This document shows positions 1 to 8,412 of a stretch of 64,000 nucleotides of DNA, piece after piece. Origin of the DNA: Ahrensia sp. R2A130. GTDB lineage: Bacteria; Pseudomonadota; Alphaproteobacteria; Rhizobiales; Rhizobiaceae. Location: positions 62,001-126,000 of the forward strand of contig NZ_AEEB01000022.1 of assembly GCF_000179775.1 (NCBI RefSeq). Direction: 5' to 3'. The translations under genes and the position numbers were made by a program. Each line of letters begins with the position of its first letter. Positions within the stretch are counted from its first letter, which is position 1. Under the pieces are notes generated by a model that searched no databases, had not been told where the DNA came from, and worked only from the letters and a program-made list of their open reading frames with translations.

Positions 1-504
1 ATAATCAGCCAGATGAGCAAAGGCTTCGATACCCGCCACGTAGTCGGCGGCAAAATCATCGCTTGTCTTGTTTGCACCCAGATTGATGCCACGCAGGCCA
101 GAAGCGGGTCGCCCCTTCTCCTCCAAGCGTTCACGCACCACCGCATGGCCTTCGCTGTTGAAGCCAAGGCGGTTGATGACGGCATCATCTTCCACCAGTC
201 GGAACACGCGCGGCTTGGGATTGCCCGACTGCGGCTTCGGCGTAACGGTACCAACTTCGGTGTGGCCGAAACCCATGGCCAGCAGCGCCGCAGACGCTTG
301 CCCGCCCTTGTCGTAGCCTGCCGCCATGCCAATCGGATTGGCGAAACGCAGACCGGCAACATCAACGGCCAATGCCGGATCGCGGGCAGCGTCGAATCGC
401 GGATGCAGACCGGATTGGAGAGCACCGATAGAAAGACCGTGGGCTTTTTCGGGGTCGAGCGAAAAGAGCGCCTGACGGCCAATCGCAGAAAACAATCCGC
501 TCAT
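1..504 (-). CDS. pyrD: Dihydroorotate dehydrogenase (quinone), N-terminal part, truncated by window edge
   Basis: Class 2 PyrD oxidises dihydroorotate to orotate with quinone as acceptor, at the membrane, in pyrimidine synthesis. Reading the minus strand from the ATG at 504 gives a start MSGLFSAIGRQALFSLDPEK, then the FMN-barrel opening with NPIGMAAGYDK, GFGHTEVGTVTP and INRLGFNSEG, all characteristic of this family. The N-terminal amphipathic helix (about residues 1-40) is the membrane and quinone element that marks class 2. About 168 residues are present; the rest lies outside the window to the left. The start overlaps the stop of the DUF952 gene by 4 bp (ATGA, 501-504), so the two are translationally coupled. 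Family assignment is secure; only the 3' end is unseen. Confidence 0.93.
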   Translation of the reverse strand, partial: MSGLFSAIGRQALFSLDPEKAHGLSIGALQSGLHPRFDAARDPALAVDVAGLRFANPIGMAAGYDKGGQASAALLAMGFGHTEVGTVTPKPQSGNPKPRVFRLVEDDAVINRLGFNSEGHAVVRERLEEKGRPASGLRGINLGANKTSDDFAADYVAGIEAFAHLADY

Positions 505-860
505 TGCGCGTTCAATTCCTTTTCGGTCGGCATCATGGGGTTACCGTCTTCGTCTTGAACCAGTTCGAACTCTGCTGTTGCCAGCGCAGGGTCTAGCGTC
601 GCGTAGAGATGCGGAAAAAGTGCGCCACCTCGTGACGGCTCCCATTTTAGTTCCTCGCCCATCGCGTCCGCATCGAACGCCAGCAATAACAGGTCGGCTT
701 GGCCAGCGAAGTGTTTTTCCAGAGTTTCGCTGGCCTGCCCGGCCGTTGAAAAATGAATGTACCCATCAGCCTTATCGACAGGCGCACCTTCGAACACGCC
801 CAGTTCAACGGCGTCCTCCCAAGCCTTGCGTTCGGCGATTTTATAGATCGTACGGCTCAT
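501..860 (-). CDS. DUF952 domain protein
   Basis: A 119-residue cytosolic protein of the DUF952 family, whose function is unknown. Visible family traits are the N-terminal IYKI segment, the DGYIHFSTAGQ motif around residues 33-43, and the later RGGALFPHLYA segment. The fold has been likened to ADP-ribosyltransferase-type domains, but no activity is established and none is claimed here. It sits between a hydrolase and pyrD with 4-bp ATGA overlaps on both sides (857-860 and 501-504), so it is co-translated with pyrD. DUF952 next to pyrD is a recurring arrangement in Hyphomicrobiales. Confidence 0.85.
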   Translation of the reverse strand: MSRTIYKIAERKAWEDAVELGVFEGAPVDKADGYIHFSTAGQASETLEKHFAGQADLLLLAFDADAMGEELKWEPSRGGALFPHLYATLDPALATAEFELVQDEDGNPMMPTEKELNAQ

Positions 861-1843
861 GAAGAAGGTTCCTTGCGGTTGGCGGCGGCGTTCAAAAACC
901 CGTCGATACGAGCATTGCTCGCTTGCGCTATATCGAGGTGGCGAAACGACTGAAAGACGTGAACACCGCCTGGTGTCACATCCAATTCGGTATTGCCGTT
1001 GGCAACATGCCAGCGCGTTGCCATCAACAATGTGTCGTCCAGCAGCAAATCTTTAGTGCCAACGCTGAAAAGGGCTGGTGGCATATCATTCAATGAAGCG
1101 AAGAGAGGCGACACGACAGGCGACCGTCTGTCTTCATCTGCGGCCAGAAATGCACTGGCAAAATTCGCCATGTCGCGGGTGGCGAGCACAAGCCGGTCAG
1201 CGCCCCAGTTTAGAGAGCTTGCAGTTTGCCCCAGATCATAGACACCGGCGGTCAAATTCGCAGCGCAAAACCGGCCACCATGGCCGGCATCACGCAACCG
1301 CAACAGTGTGAGAACCGAAAGATGCGCACCCGCGCTTTCGCCACCGATAGTCATTATCTCGTTCGGCAAACCGTGTTCCGCTTCCAGCAGAAAACGCGCA
1401 GCGTCGTAACAATCGTCCGGTCCGGCGGGATAGGGATATTCCGGCGCGAGGCGGTAATCGACCGAGACGCAACCTAGTCCCGTTGCTTCGGCAATTTCTT
1501 GCAGGCGCTCGTCTTGAGCATCAGCTGCGCCGAGCATCCAACCGCCGCCGTGAATGTGCAAATAAAGCCCGCGCATAGGCCGTCCGATCGGCTCGATGAG
1601 CCGCAAAACAATATCACCATCACCGTTCGCGCGCGGCGCAAGCAAAGTGCGTGCACGCGTGGATTCAGCTTCCAACGGAAACGGCCCCTTACCTTCCAAC
1701 CGGTTCGCCCGCACCTGCGCAGCCGGTATCGCCCACATGTCGCCACCAGCGCTGATTGTGGCCAACAGTTCAGCGTTGAAAGCACAGATGTGTTCTGGAA
1801 TGGCGTCATCGCGAAAGAGAGCCGGATCAATGATCAAGGTCAT
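857..1843 (-). CDS. Alpha/beta hydrolase (HSL/esterase type)
   Basis: A 328-residue cytosolic esterase-like enzyme of the hormone-sensitive-lipase (alpha/beta hydrolase fold-3) group. The oxyanion-hole motif HGGGW is at residues 98-102 and the nucleophile elbow GGESAG at 167-172 (Ser170). The acid and base are probably in GTKDLLLDD and GGVHVFQSF near the C-terminus. No signal peptide is seen. Substrate cannot be told; small acyl esters or lactones are typical of the family. It overlaps the transporter upstream (1840-1843) and DUF952 downstream (857-860) by ATGA, so it belongs to the pyrD transcription unit. The transporter partner suggests, but does not prove, that it acts on an imported compound. 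Confidence 0.85.
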   Translation of the reverse strand: MTLIIDPALFRDDAIPEHICAFNAELLATISAGGDMWAIPAAQVRANRLEGKGPFPLEAESTRARTLLAPRANGDGDIVLRLIEPIGRPMRGLYLHIHGGGWMLGAADAQDERLQEIAEATGLGCVSVDYRLAPEYPYPAGPDDCYDAARFLLEAEHGLPNEIMTIGGESAGAHLSVLTLLRLRDAGHGGRFCAANLTAGVYDLGQTASSLNWGADRLVLATRDMANFASAFLAADEDRRSPVVSPLFASLNDMPPALFSVGTKDLLLDDTLLMATRWHVANGNTELDVTPGGVHVFQSFRHLDIAQASNARIDGFLNAAANRKEPSS

Positions 1844-3393
1844 GCTATGGCCTCACGCTTACGCTTCTGCGCGGGCAAAATACTCCAAGCTGCCGCCAGT
1901 GATGTGAGCGCTGTTGTGAGCGCAAGACCTGCCGCACCGGACGTAACGAGCCCCATGGGGGAGCTTGCAAAAAACACCAGCATGAACGTAGCGAGCCCTG
2001 CACCAGCCAAGCCAGCGGCACTTGCCGCAAAGGGTGGTACTGTGGAAAGCCAGATGGTGGCGAAAAGCGGAACGAACAGACCGGATGCTGCCAACACCAA
2101 GGCAACGCCCAATGCCAGTTCCGGCGGAACCGTTCTCAAGTCGGGCAAGAACAGAAGGGCAGCTAGCAAGGCGATGATGAGACAACGCGTGGCGAACATC
2201 GAGCGCAAACCGGGGTCGAGATTGCGCGCCCGCCGCAGCGTACGGGCCAACGAACCGGCCAACACAAACAACGTCACCGCCAATGCGTTGAGCGCCAAAA
2301 GAACGAGACCGATGACGGGCAGCGCTGCCAGCACGGGTTGTTGACGCAGCAATGCTGCCAGATCAGGCCAGACTGGCCGTGTGCCCAACAGACCCAGCGA
2401 CAGGGCAACAGCACTCAGCATGAGGAAAATCACAAGCCCGCTCCATGCCCGGCATTCCTGTGCGCGCAGTGGTGAAGGATTGAGCGCAGTGCGCGCCAGA
2501 GCATGGGGCATTGCGGCAAAGCCGAGGCTTGCCAGCAACCAGGCCAACAAGCCTTCAGCATAGTTCATGCCGCGATCAGGACCGGACATGGAAACTGCGG
2601 TCCATGAATGATCAACCAGCGCGACTGTTCCACTTTTTGGGGCAAGCGCGCCGAGCCAGCCTTCGAAAAATCCGGTGGCAACAGCAGGCACAAGCAGACA
2701 CAGCACGACCACCATAACGAGTGCGCCATTGACCACAGCCAGTGCACGCCAACCGCCCAGAACGGGTGCAGCTACCACAATAGCGATAAGCCCGTAGCGC
2801 ACGTTGTCGCTGCGAAGCGGTGGCACAGACGCCTGCAGCGCATCGAACAGTGATTGCAGCGCGCCATATTCCGCCACAGACATTGCGGCCAGCACGCTAC
2901 CTGAAATAACCATCGTCATCAGCGCCACCACCCGCGCTTCACCGACGCCGCGGGCACGAACACCCATGAAGCCGGTGAGCGTGGCCATTTGCGCGCGCTG
3001 GAAAATCGGTACGAACAACACCGCCTGCACCACCATGCCCGTGACTAAAGCTGCCACAAGCACAGACTGCTGACCCGAGGGCATGCCAAGCACGGCCAGC
3101 AAAAAGGCGGCACCGACAAAATCGGAAGCCCCACCGATGCCCAACACGCTTGGGTCCAGCTTACGACCTGCAAAAAAGAACAAAGGGCTGGAAAGTGTCG
3201 TACCCGCCAGCACGATAATGATAACCAACAGCGCCAGGGCCACGCTTAAGACGGATAAACCCGTACCCAGCGGCAAGCCCAAGCGATCCAGCAACATCAA
3301 CACCAGAATCGCAGCCAGAAAAGCCGCGCCTGAAAACCACTGAACGACGAGCGCCCGCCGGCTGGTGTTGAGTTCGCGATTACCGCTTCTCAT
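1840..3393 (-). CDS. Sodium:solute symporter-like multi-pass membrane protein
   Basis: A 517-residue inner-membrane protein with about thirteen hydrophobic segments spread evenly over its length. The layout resembles the SSS (solute:sodium symporter, ActP/PutP) family: a segment FFAGRKLDPSVLGIGGASDF around residues 73-92 looks like the SSS motif after the second helix (AGR at the membrane face, then a GxxxSxxDF-type helix), and later helices are rich in small residues. It is divergent, and I recognise no specific substrate motif. The start overlaps the small membrane-protein gene by ATGA (3390-3393) and the end overlaps the hydrolase (1840-1843). The upstream small gene could encode an accessory subunit, as in two-component SSS systems, but this is inference. 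Confidence 0.65.
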   Translation of the reverse strand: MRSGNRELNTSRRALVVQWFSGAAFLAAILVLMLLDRLGLPLGTGLSVLSVALALLVIIIVLAGTTLSSPLFFFAGRKLDPSVLGIGGASDFVGAAFLLAVLGMPSGQQSVLVAALVTGMVVQAVLFVPIFQRAQMATLTGFMGVRARGVGEARVVALMTMVISGSVLAAMSVAEYGALQSLFDALQASVPPLRSDNVRYGLIAIVVAAPVLGGWRALAVVNGALVMVVVLCLLVPAVATGFFEGWLGALAPKSGTVALVDHSWTAVSMSGPDRGMNYAEGLLAWLLASLGFAAMPHALARTALNPSPLRAQECRAWSGLVIFLMLSAVALSLGLLGTRPVWPDLAALLRQQPVLAALPVIGLVLLALNALAVTLFVLAGSLARTLRRARNLDPGLRSMFATRCLIIALLAALLFLPDLRTVPPELALGVALVLAASGLFVPLFATIWLSTVPPFAASAAGLAGAGLATFMLVFFASSPMGLVTSGAAGLALTTALTSLAAAWSILPAQKRKREAIA

Positions 3394-3743
3394 AACAGTT
3401 CGTCCACATCGGCACCGCGTATGGGGTTGAGCGGCTGTAATGGCTCCGCATCGCTACGCATATCGATGCGCTCCTGAAGGCGAATATGAACACCAATGGC
3501 CAGCAGTCCGGCCAAAGGCAGCATGGTGAAAATGAGAAATCCGCCCCGTGCCAACCCGCGTCCGCTTAGTATTGCCCAAATAGAAAGCGCTGCAACCGCA
3601 GCAATTGCGATGGCAGCATTCAATGCAGACGGGCGCCACCAACTGATGCGCTTGCGACGTGAGCCGCTGCTCCTGCGTTCAGGCAGGCGGCGCAAGCGAT
3701 TCCACATCGAGCTTTCAGCGGTTTTTTGGTCGGGTAAGGCCAT
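3390..3743 (-). CDS. Small basic membrane protein, possible transporter accessory subunit
   Basis: A 117-residue protein from the ATG at 3743; a longer reading from a TTG at 3800 has no better start signal. The first 38 residues are very basic (RRLPERRSSGSRRKR), followed by two membrane segments at about 39-59 and 67-86 and a polar acidic tail. The positive-inside rule would leave both ends in the cytosol. I do not recognise the family. Its stop overlaps the start of the SSS-like gene (3390-3393), a coupling typical of small partner subunits. It heads the five-gene unit running to pyrD, so the unit's promoter should lie in 3744-3903, shared with the divergent gluconate operon. Confidence 0.6.
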   Translation of the reverse strand: MALPDQKTAESSMWNRLRRLPERRSSGSRRKRISWWRPSALNAAIAIAAVAALSIWAILSGRGLARGGFLIFTMLPLAGLLAIGVHIRLQERIDMRSDAEPLQPLNPIRGADVDELL

Positions 3744-3903
3744 GGCGGGTTTGATGCCGGACAAGCGATGGCTGTGCAAGCAAAAGGCCGTGAGCGGCAA
3801 TGTTCATCCCCCGCATGCTGCGCTGTTCATCTGGACTGCGGACAACTGGTCCGATAACCCACAAAGGTATCAAGACAATCTAGATCCTACCGGAAACACG
3901 CCC

Positions 3904-4677
3904 ATGCCCAGCCCCTCCCCGCTTTTCGACCTCACCGGCAAGACAGCCCTCATCACCGGCTCGTCGCTGGGCATCGGACGCGGCTTGTCGAAGGGGCTGC
4001 AGGAAGCTGGCGCAACAATCATCGTAAATGGCCGTAACGCCGAACGGTTGACCACCGCTGCAGAGGAATTGCGGGCCGATGGTGCAACGGTCCACGAACT
4101 GCCCTTCGACGTAACAGACCATGCAGCAGCGCAAGCCGCGGTGGATGGTTTTGAAGCCGAACATGGCGCAATCGATATTCTCATCAACAATGCCGGCATG
4201 CAGCATCGCGGCCCGCTGGAAGAGTTCGACGCGGCAGCATTTGCAAACATCGTCACCACCAACATCACGTCGGTTTTCAATGTCGGACAGGCCGTTGCCC
4301 GCCACATGATCAAGCGCGGCGAAGGCAAGATCATCAACATCTCGTCGGTACAAAGCGCGCTGGCCCGCCCCGGCATCGCGCCGTACACGGCAACCAAAGG
4401 CGCGGTCACAAACCTGACCAAGGGCATGGCGACCGACTGGGCAAAATACGGCTTGCAGTGCAACGCCATCGCGCCCGGCTACTACGATACGCCGCTGAAC
4501 AAAGCGCTGGTGGACGACCCCGAATTCACCGCATGGCTGGAAAAACGCACCCCCGCCGGTCGTTGGGGCGAAATCCCTGAACTGGTTGGCGCTGCGGTGT
4601 TCTTGTCATCGGCAGCATCCAGCTTCGTCAACGGCCACACGTTGTTCGTGGACGGCGGCATAACGGTATCGCTTTGA
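3904..4677 (+). CDS. SDR-family oxidoreductase, probable gluconate 5-dehydrogenase
   Basis: A 257-residue short-chain dehydrogenase. The cofactor motif TGSSLGIG is at 18-25, NNAG at 95-98, the catalytic Ser in ISSVQ near 147-148 and YTATK at 161-165, with the usual C-terminal FVNGHTLFVDGG. The phrase SLGIGRGLSKGLQEAGATIIVNGRN resembles IdnO/Gno-type gluconate 5-dehydrogenases. The neighbours, gluconokinase and 6-phosphogluconate dehydrogenase, fit a role interconverting 5-ketogluconate and gluconate. The ATG at 3904 was chosen because the open frame upstream runs into the divergent intergenic region; homologous sequence starts at LFDLTGKTALITG. SDR substrate prediction from sequence is weak, so the specific name is tentative. 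Confidence 0.8.
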   Translation: MPSPSPLFDLTGKTALITGSSLGIGRGLSKGLQEAGATIIVNGRNAERLTTAAEELRADGATVHELPFDVTDHAAAQAAVDGFEAEHGAIDILINNAGMQHRGPLEEFDAAAFANIVTTNITSVFNVGQAVARHMIKRGEGKIINISSVQSALARPGIAPYTATKGAVTNLTKGMATDWAKYGLQCNAIAPGYYDTPLNKALVDDPEFTAWLEKRTPAGRWGEIPELVGAAVFLSSAASSFVNGHTLFVDGGITVSL

Positions 4678-5198
4678 TTAGAATCCACATCGTCATGGGC
4701 GTTGCCGGTTGCGGCAAGTCCACCATAGGCGAAGGTTTAGCGGGCGAACTCGGTGGCATTTACGTCGAAGGCGATGAGCTGCACCCGCAGGCCAACATCG
4801 ACAAGATGAGCGCGGGCGAACCTTTGAACGACGACGACCGCATGCCGTGGCTGACGAAGATCGCCCAAGCGCTTGTGGAGCACAGCAAGCGACAGGATGG
4901 CCCCGTTTTTGTGGGGTGTTCCGCGCTGAAACGAATATACCGCGACCACATTCGTAACGAGGCCGAAGCCCCAGTCACTTTCGTCTATCTAGATGGATCG
5001 CGCGAATTGATCGAAGGTCGCATGAGCGCGCGCAAGGGACATTTCATGCCAACGTCGCTGCTCGACAGCCAGTTTGCAGATCTGCAACCACCGCAACATG
5101 ACGAGCGCTTCATACGCGTGGATATATCCGCAGAGCCGACAAAAATTATCGCGCAAGCCACAGCATCGCTTGCCGAGTTAAACCCACAAACCGCCTGA
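4674..5198 (+). CDS. gntK: Gluconokinase
   Basis: Phosphorylates D-gluconate to 6-phosphogluconate with ATP in the cytosol. The 174-residue length is normal for thermoresistant-type GntK. The P-loop GVAGCGKST is at residues 9-17, followed by the family motifs EGDELHPQANIDKMSAGEPL and DRMPWL, then CSALKRIYRD and GHFMPTSLLDSQ. The start is a TTG at 4674 that overlaps the preceding SDR stop (TTTGA); the first downstream ATG (4695) would remove the first beta strand before the P-loop, so the TTG is preferred. The product feeds the next gene, 6-phosphogluconate dehydrogenase, 13 bp downstream. Confidence 0.93.
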   Translation: MIRIHIVMGVAGCGKSTIGEGLAGELGGIYVEGDELHPQANIDKMSAGEPLNDDDRMPWLTKIAQALVEHSKRQDGPVFVGCSALKRIYRDHIRNEAEAPVTFVYLDGSRELIEGRMSARKGHFMPTSLLDSQFADLQPPQHDERFIRVDISAEPTKIIAQATASLAELNPQTA

Positions 5199-5211
5199 AC
5201 GGGAGCCGAAC

Positions 5212-6624
5212 ATGGCCGATACGAAACCGCATAACGGCCTCATCGGCCTCGGCACCATGGGCGCTAATCTCGCGCTCAACATCGTCGATAATGGATACGA
5301 CCTCGCCGTCTTCAACCGCACGACGCAGGTAACGAAAGACTTCGTGACCGATGCAGCCGACCTTGCTTCAAAGCTGACCGGCACAGAGACGCTGGAAGAT
5401 TTCGTGGATGCCATGGCAGAACCCCGCAACATCATCCTTATGGTCCCTGCCGGTCCTGTGGTGGACAAACAGATCGAAGCATTACGCCCGCTGTTGGGTG
5501 ACGACGACCTGATCATTGATGCGGGAAACGCGAACTACCACGACACCAACCGTCGTGCCGAAGACGCGCAAAACAAGCCGGGCCATTTCCTCGGCATCGG
5601 CGTATCCGGCGGTTCCGAAGGCGCACGCCACGGACCTTCCATCATGGGTGGCGGCGACAAGGCGGCTTGGGATCGTGTGGAAGAAATGCTGCAGGCCATT
5701 TCCGCCAAACATGAAGATATACCATGCGCCACCTATATGGGCGCAGGCGGCGCCGGCCATTTTGTCAAAATGGTTCACAACGGTATCGAATATGCAGACA
5801 TGCAGATGATTGCTGAAATCTACGGTTTCCTTCGCGACGGCTTGCAGATGGACGCCAAAGCCATCGGCGACGTGTTCGAAAAGTGGAACGAGGGCCAGCT
5901 TTCCTCCTACCTGATTGAAATCTCCGCAGCCGTTGCGAAAGCCGATGACGCAAAAACCGGCAAGCCTGTATTGGACATCATTGTTGATAGCGCAGGCCAG
6001 AAAGGCACTGGCCGCTGGACCGCAATCGAAGCGTTGATGATCGGCTCACCCGTCACAGCCATCGATGCCGCAGTGGCCGCCCGCAACCTGTCGTCCCGCA
6101 TGGACGAGCGTAAGCGCGGTGAAGAACTGTTCGACGCCGCGCCACAAGCCATCGCCGCAGGCGACCTGCCGATGGAAATGTTGGAACAGGCGCTGCTTGC
6201 CGGAAAAATTGCCTGCTATGCGCAGGGTTTCGCCATGCTGCAAACGGCCTCTACCGAGTATGAATGGGGTCTGCCCATGGCCGAAATCGCGAAAGTATGG
6301 CGCGAAGGCTGCATCATCCGCTCATCCATGCTGGACGATATGGCGACCGCATTGGACGGCAACGAAGACACGAACCTGATGTTCACCGAGCCTTTCACCG
6401 GCCTGATGAAGGACAGCCACAACGACCTTCGCAAGGTCGTGTCGCAAGGTTCGCTGTCCGGCAACGCAGTGCCCGCACTATCAGCCGCTCTCTCCTATTT
6501 CGACATCATGCGCACCAGCCGTGGCACCGCCAACATGGTGCAGGGCCAGCGCGACTTTTTCGGCGCGCACAGCTTCAAACGCTTCGATGAAGATGGCGAC
6601 CACCACGGACCGTGGAATGATTAG
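5212..6624 (+). CDS. gnd: 6-phosphogluconate dehydrogenase, decarboxylating
   Basis: Oxidatively decarboxylates 6-phosphogluconate to ribulose 5-phosphate, the last oxidative step of the pentose phosphate pathway. The 470-residue length is that of the long (E. coli-like) form. The dinucleotide motif GLGTMG is near residues 12-17, the substrate segment GVSGGSEGARHGPSIMGGG around 130, the catalytic region GAGGAGHFVKMVHNGIEYAD around 180-200, and the C-terminal dimer tail (RGTANMVQGQRDFFGAH) is intact. It ends the gluconate operon and converges on the 6632 gene with only 7 bp between stops. Confidence 0.96.
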   Translation: MADTKPHNGLIGLGTMGANLALNIVDNGYDLAVFNRTTQVTKDFVTDAADLASKLTGTETLEDFVDAMAEPRNIILMVPAGPVVDKQIEALRPLLGDDDLIIDAGNANYHDTNRRAEDAQNKPGHFLGIGVSGGSEGARHGPSIMGGGDKAAWDRVEEMLQAISAKHEDIPCATYMGAGGAGHFVKMVHNGIEYADMQMIAEIYGFLRDGLQMDAKAIGDVFEKWNEGQLSSYLIEISAAVAKADDAKTGKPVLDIIVDSAGQKGTGRWTAIEALMIGSPVTAIDAAVAARNLSSRMDERKRGEELFDAAPQAIAAGDLPMEMLEQALLAGKIACYAQGFAMLQTASTEYEWGLPMAEIAKVWREGCIIRSSMLDDMATALDGNEDTNLMFTEPFTGLMKDSHNDLRKVVSQGSLSGNAVPALSAALSYFDIMRTSRGTANMVQGQRDFFGAHSFKRFDEDGDHHGPWND

Positions 6625-6631
6625 AGGAAAG

Positions 6632-7258
6632 CTAGGCTGAAGGTGAAGGTTTAGTGCGACGGGCGGGCTTTAAGACCCGCAGTTGAAAGGTCACAACAGC
6701 CGTCGCTGCAAGTGCAGCGAGGCTCAAGGCCCACTTGCTCCAGCCTTCCATCGTGCCTTCTATTAAAAGCGCGTGGACCACGGTTCCGACCACGATCACC
6801 AGCGCTAGCGCGTTGTGGATTACGTGCCACGTTCGCGGGCGCATCCGCCACACACGCCGCAAAGCCACGAAGAGCGCAGTGATAAAAACCGCCCACATGG
6901 CCGCGACACCGTAAATCGAAAACGGCGTCGGCGACACCAGCAACAGCGCATCCACCGCGTCCATCGGGCTGGTGAGGTATAGACCGCCAACATGCATGAC
7001 GACGGCGATGATGAGCACAGTGCCGGTCCATCGGTGCCAAGCCCGCGCCCGCAATATGGTCATGCCGGGTAGATAACCACCCGCCAAAAGCGGTTGGACT
7101 AGGGTAATCGCCAGCGCAAACGCGCCCGCCACGCTAGCAACAATGTAAGGCAGCTGTCGGCTAGGTAAGTAGGGGCTGACGAAAATCAGCGCTATTGGAA
7201 CAAGCGTAAGCGCACCGAGCGCGGTCCATATCGCTGCAGACCGCAACTTCGCAGACAT
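6632..7258 (-). CDS. Ferric-reductase-like / cytochrome b-type transmembrane protein
   Basis: A 208-residue inner-membrane protein with six hydrophobic segments. Histidines sit in two membrane helices in the spacing used for haem b: AWHRW followed by VMHVGGLYL (about residues 75-92), and TWHVIHNALAL followed by VVHALL (about 145-165). This is the ferric reductase-like transmembrane (FRD/YedZ) pattern. No flavin or NAD domain is attached, so electrons would have to come from a partner. It lies 19 bp downstream of the Tat-exported intradiol-like protein gene and is probably co-transcribed with it, suggesting a periplasmic redox partnership. The electron donor and acceptor are unknown. Confidence 0.72.
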   Translation of the reverse strand: MSAKLRSAAIWTALGALTLVPIALIFVSPYLPSRQLPYIVASVAGAFALAITLVQPLLAGGYLPGMTILRARAWHRWTGTVLIIAVVMHVGGLYLTSPMDAVDALLLVSPTPFSIYGVAAMWAVFITALFVALRRVWRMRPRTWHVIHNALALVIVVGTVVHALLIEGTMEGWSKWALSLAALAATAVVTFQLRVLKPARRTKPSPSA

Positions 7259-7277
7259 GACGTTTTGAAACCAGTTA

Positions 7278-7775
7278 TCAGGCGGGCGCGAGAACGAAGT
7301 CTGCCGTCAGGCTCGTGTCCTTCGCACTCGGCATGACGGGGCGCAGGAAGACGGTGTCGAACTCGGGATCATCATAAGCCAGATGCGCGTGCGGCTGGCC
7401 GAAATTCGGAACAATCTGCTCCATCTCCAGCACATAAGTGCCGTCTGCTTTCGTCAGCACACTCCCGTGGTTGCGCGGTTCGCGCTCACCGCCAAGTGTC
7501 GTTGCCGCCCAAATCTGAATACGAACACCTTCCAACGGCTCGCCGGTTCCAGCCTTCAGCACTTTACCGGACATGAAAAAGCCGTTGCCCAGCTTATCAA
7601 CCAGCGGCGCACCGGCGCGATAATTGTTGGCGCCACCGCGCATGGTTTGCGTCGGAGCAAAACCACTGCTGGCAGCAGCAGGAACAATCAAACCTGACGC
7701 ACCAGCAATAAGGCCGGCACCAGCAAGGCCACCACCAATGATGAGAGAACGGCGATCAATCTTTGAAGTTGTCAT
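7278..7775 (-). CDS. Tat-exported intradiol dioxygenase-like protein
   Basis: A 165-residue protein with a twin-arginine signal (DRRSLIIGG then a hydrophobic stretch ending near AAASS, residues 7-37), so it should be exported folded to the periplasm. The rest resembles the core of intradiol ring-cleavage dioxygenases: NNYRAGAPL, GKVLKAGTGEPLEGVRIQIW, KADGTYVLEM and QPHAHL. The two His iron ligands (HAH) align, but the two Tyr ligands of protocatechuate 3,4-dioxygenase do not appear: the region after the WAA motif reads GGEREPR, and the position before the His pair reads PNF. It is also shorter than the catabolic enzymes. A bound metal with another role, or a structural role, is possible. Confidence 0.7.
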   Translation of the reverse strand: MTTSKIDRRSLIIGGGLAGAGLIAGASGLIVPAAASSGFAPTQTMRGGANNYRAGAPLVDKLGNGFFMSGKVLKAGTGEPLEGVRIQIWAATTLGGEREPRNHGSVLTKADGTYVLEMEQIVPNFGQPHAHLAYDDPEFDTVFLRPVMPSAKDTSLTADFVLAPA

Positions 7776-7884
7776 ACGGTCATCCTTGCAAATGTGTGGA
7801 ACATCCCGAGGACTAACTTAGGTCTGACCGATGGCAATATGAAGACAGCCCACCATCACGACATGGTCAAAACAGCGCAGCCCC

Positions 7885-7919
7885 AAAAGAAAAAAGCCCG
7901 CCGGTTTCCACCGACGGGC
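7885..7919 (-). terminator. Rho-independent terminator after rpmE
   Basis: On the minus strand, 28 bp past the rpmE stop, a 9-bp stem (GCCCGTCGG pairing with CCGGCGGGC, one G-T wobble) encloses a 6-base loop and is followed by a run of T interrupted by one C. It ends the rpmE transcript before the Tat-protein gene. Confidence 0.85.
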
Positions 7920-7946
7920 CTTCCAAATTCATTGCGACTGGGAAAA

Positions 7947-8168
7947 TTAGATACCCAGACCACCGAACTTCTTGTTGAACTTCGACACGCGGCCATCGCG
8001 GTCGAGACCGGTACCGGTTCCACCGGTCCAAGCCGGGTGGGACAGAGGGTCGACGTCGAGGTTCATCGTGTCGCCTTCTTTACCCCAGGTGGAGCGGGTT
8101 TCGTATTGGGTGCCATCGGTCATAACAACTTTGATGGTGTGGTATTCTGGGTGAATATCGGCCTTCAT
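7947..8168 (-). CDS. rpmE: 50S ribosomal protein L31
   Basis: A 73-residue ribosomal protein of the large subunit. It starts [10 protein letters not shown] and contains [21 protein letters not shown] and the C-terminal [10 protein letters not shown], all typical of alphaproteobacterial L31. The zinc-ribbon cysteines of some L31 proteins are absent, so this is the Cys-free form. The ATG at 8168 was chosen over an in-frame start at 8333 because L31 always begins at this motif. A strong terminator follows at 7885-7919. It is divergent from the exporter gene at 8413; this order is common in Hyphomicrobiales. Confidence 0.95.
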   Translation of the reverse strand: MKADIHPEYHTIKVVMTDGTQYETRSTWGKEGDTMNLDVDPLSHPAWTGGTGTGLDRDGRVSKFNKKFGGLGI

Positions 8169-8412
8169 GTCCGTATGCCTTAAATCTCTGCGCAACCATG
8201 GCAGCCTTCGGGCTTCCATGTGAAAACGACTGTTGAGGGAAGATGTCCGTACCGCGCCGACCATATGGTCCAAATGGCGCACAACGATCACCTTTGTTTT
8301 TAGTCGAGGAGGCTTTACATCGGGTTTAAGCATACGGCAAGCCGTGTGCAGCAGGCTTGCTTCACCCGCACGAAGCTGGCCCTACATTATTTACTGCCGG
8401 GAGCCGTATGAC

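Noticed and set aside
1499-2344. 281-codon plus-strand open frame
   Set aside because: It is antisense to the hydrolase and SSS-like genes and crosses their junction; its composition (Ala, Arg, Thr runs) is that of a shadow.
7947-8333. Longer start for L31 (128 residues)
   Set aside because: L31 begins at the [10 protein letters not shown] motif in all members I know; the extra 55 residues have no resemblance to a ribosomal protein extension.
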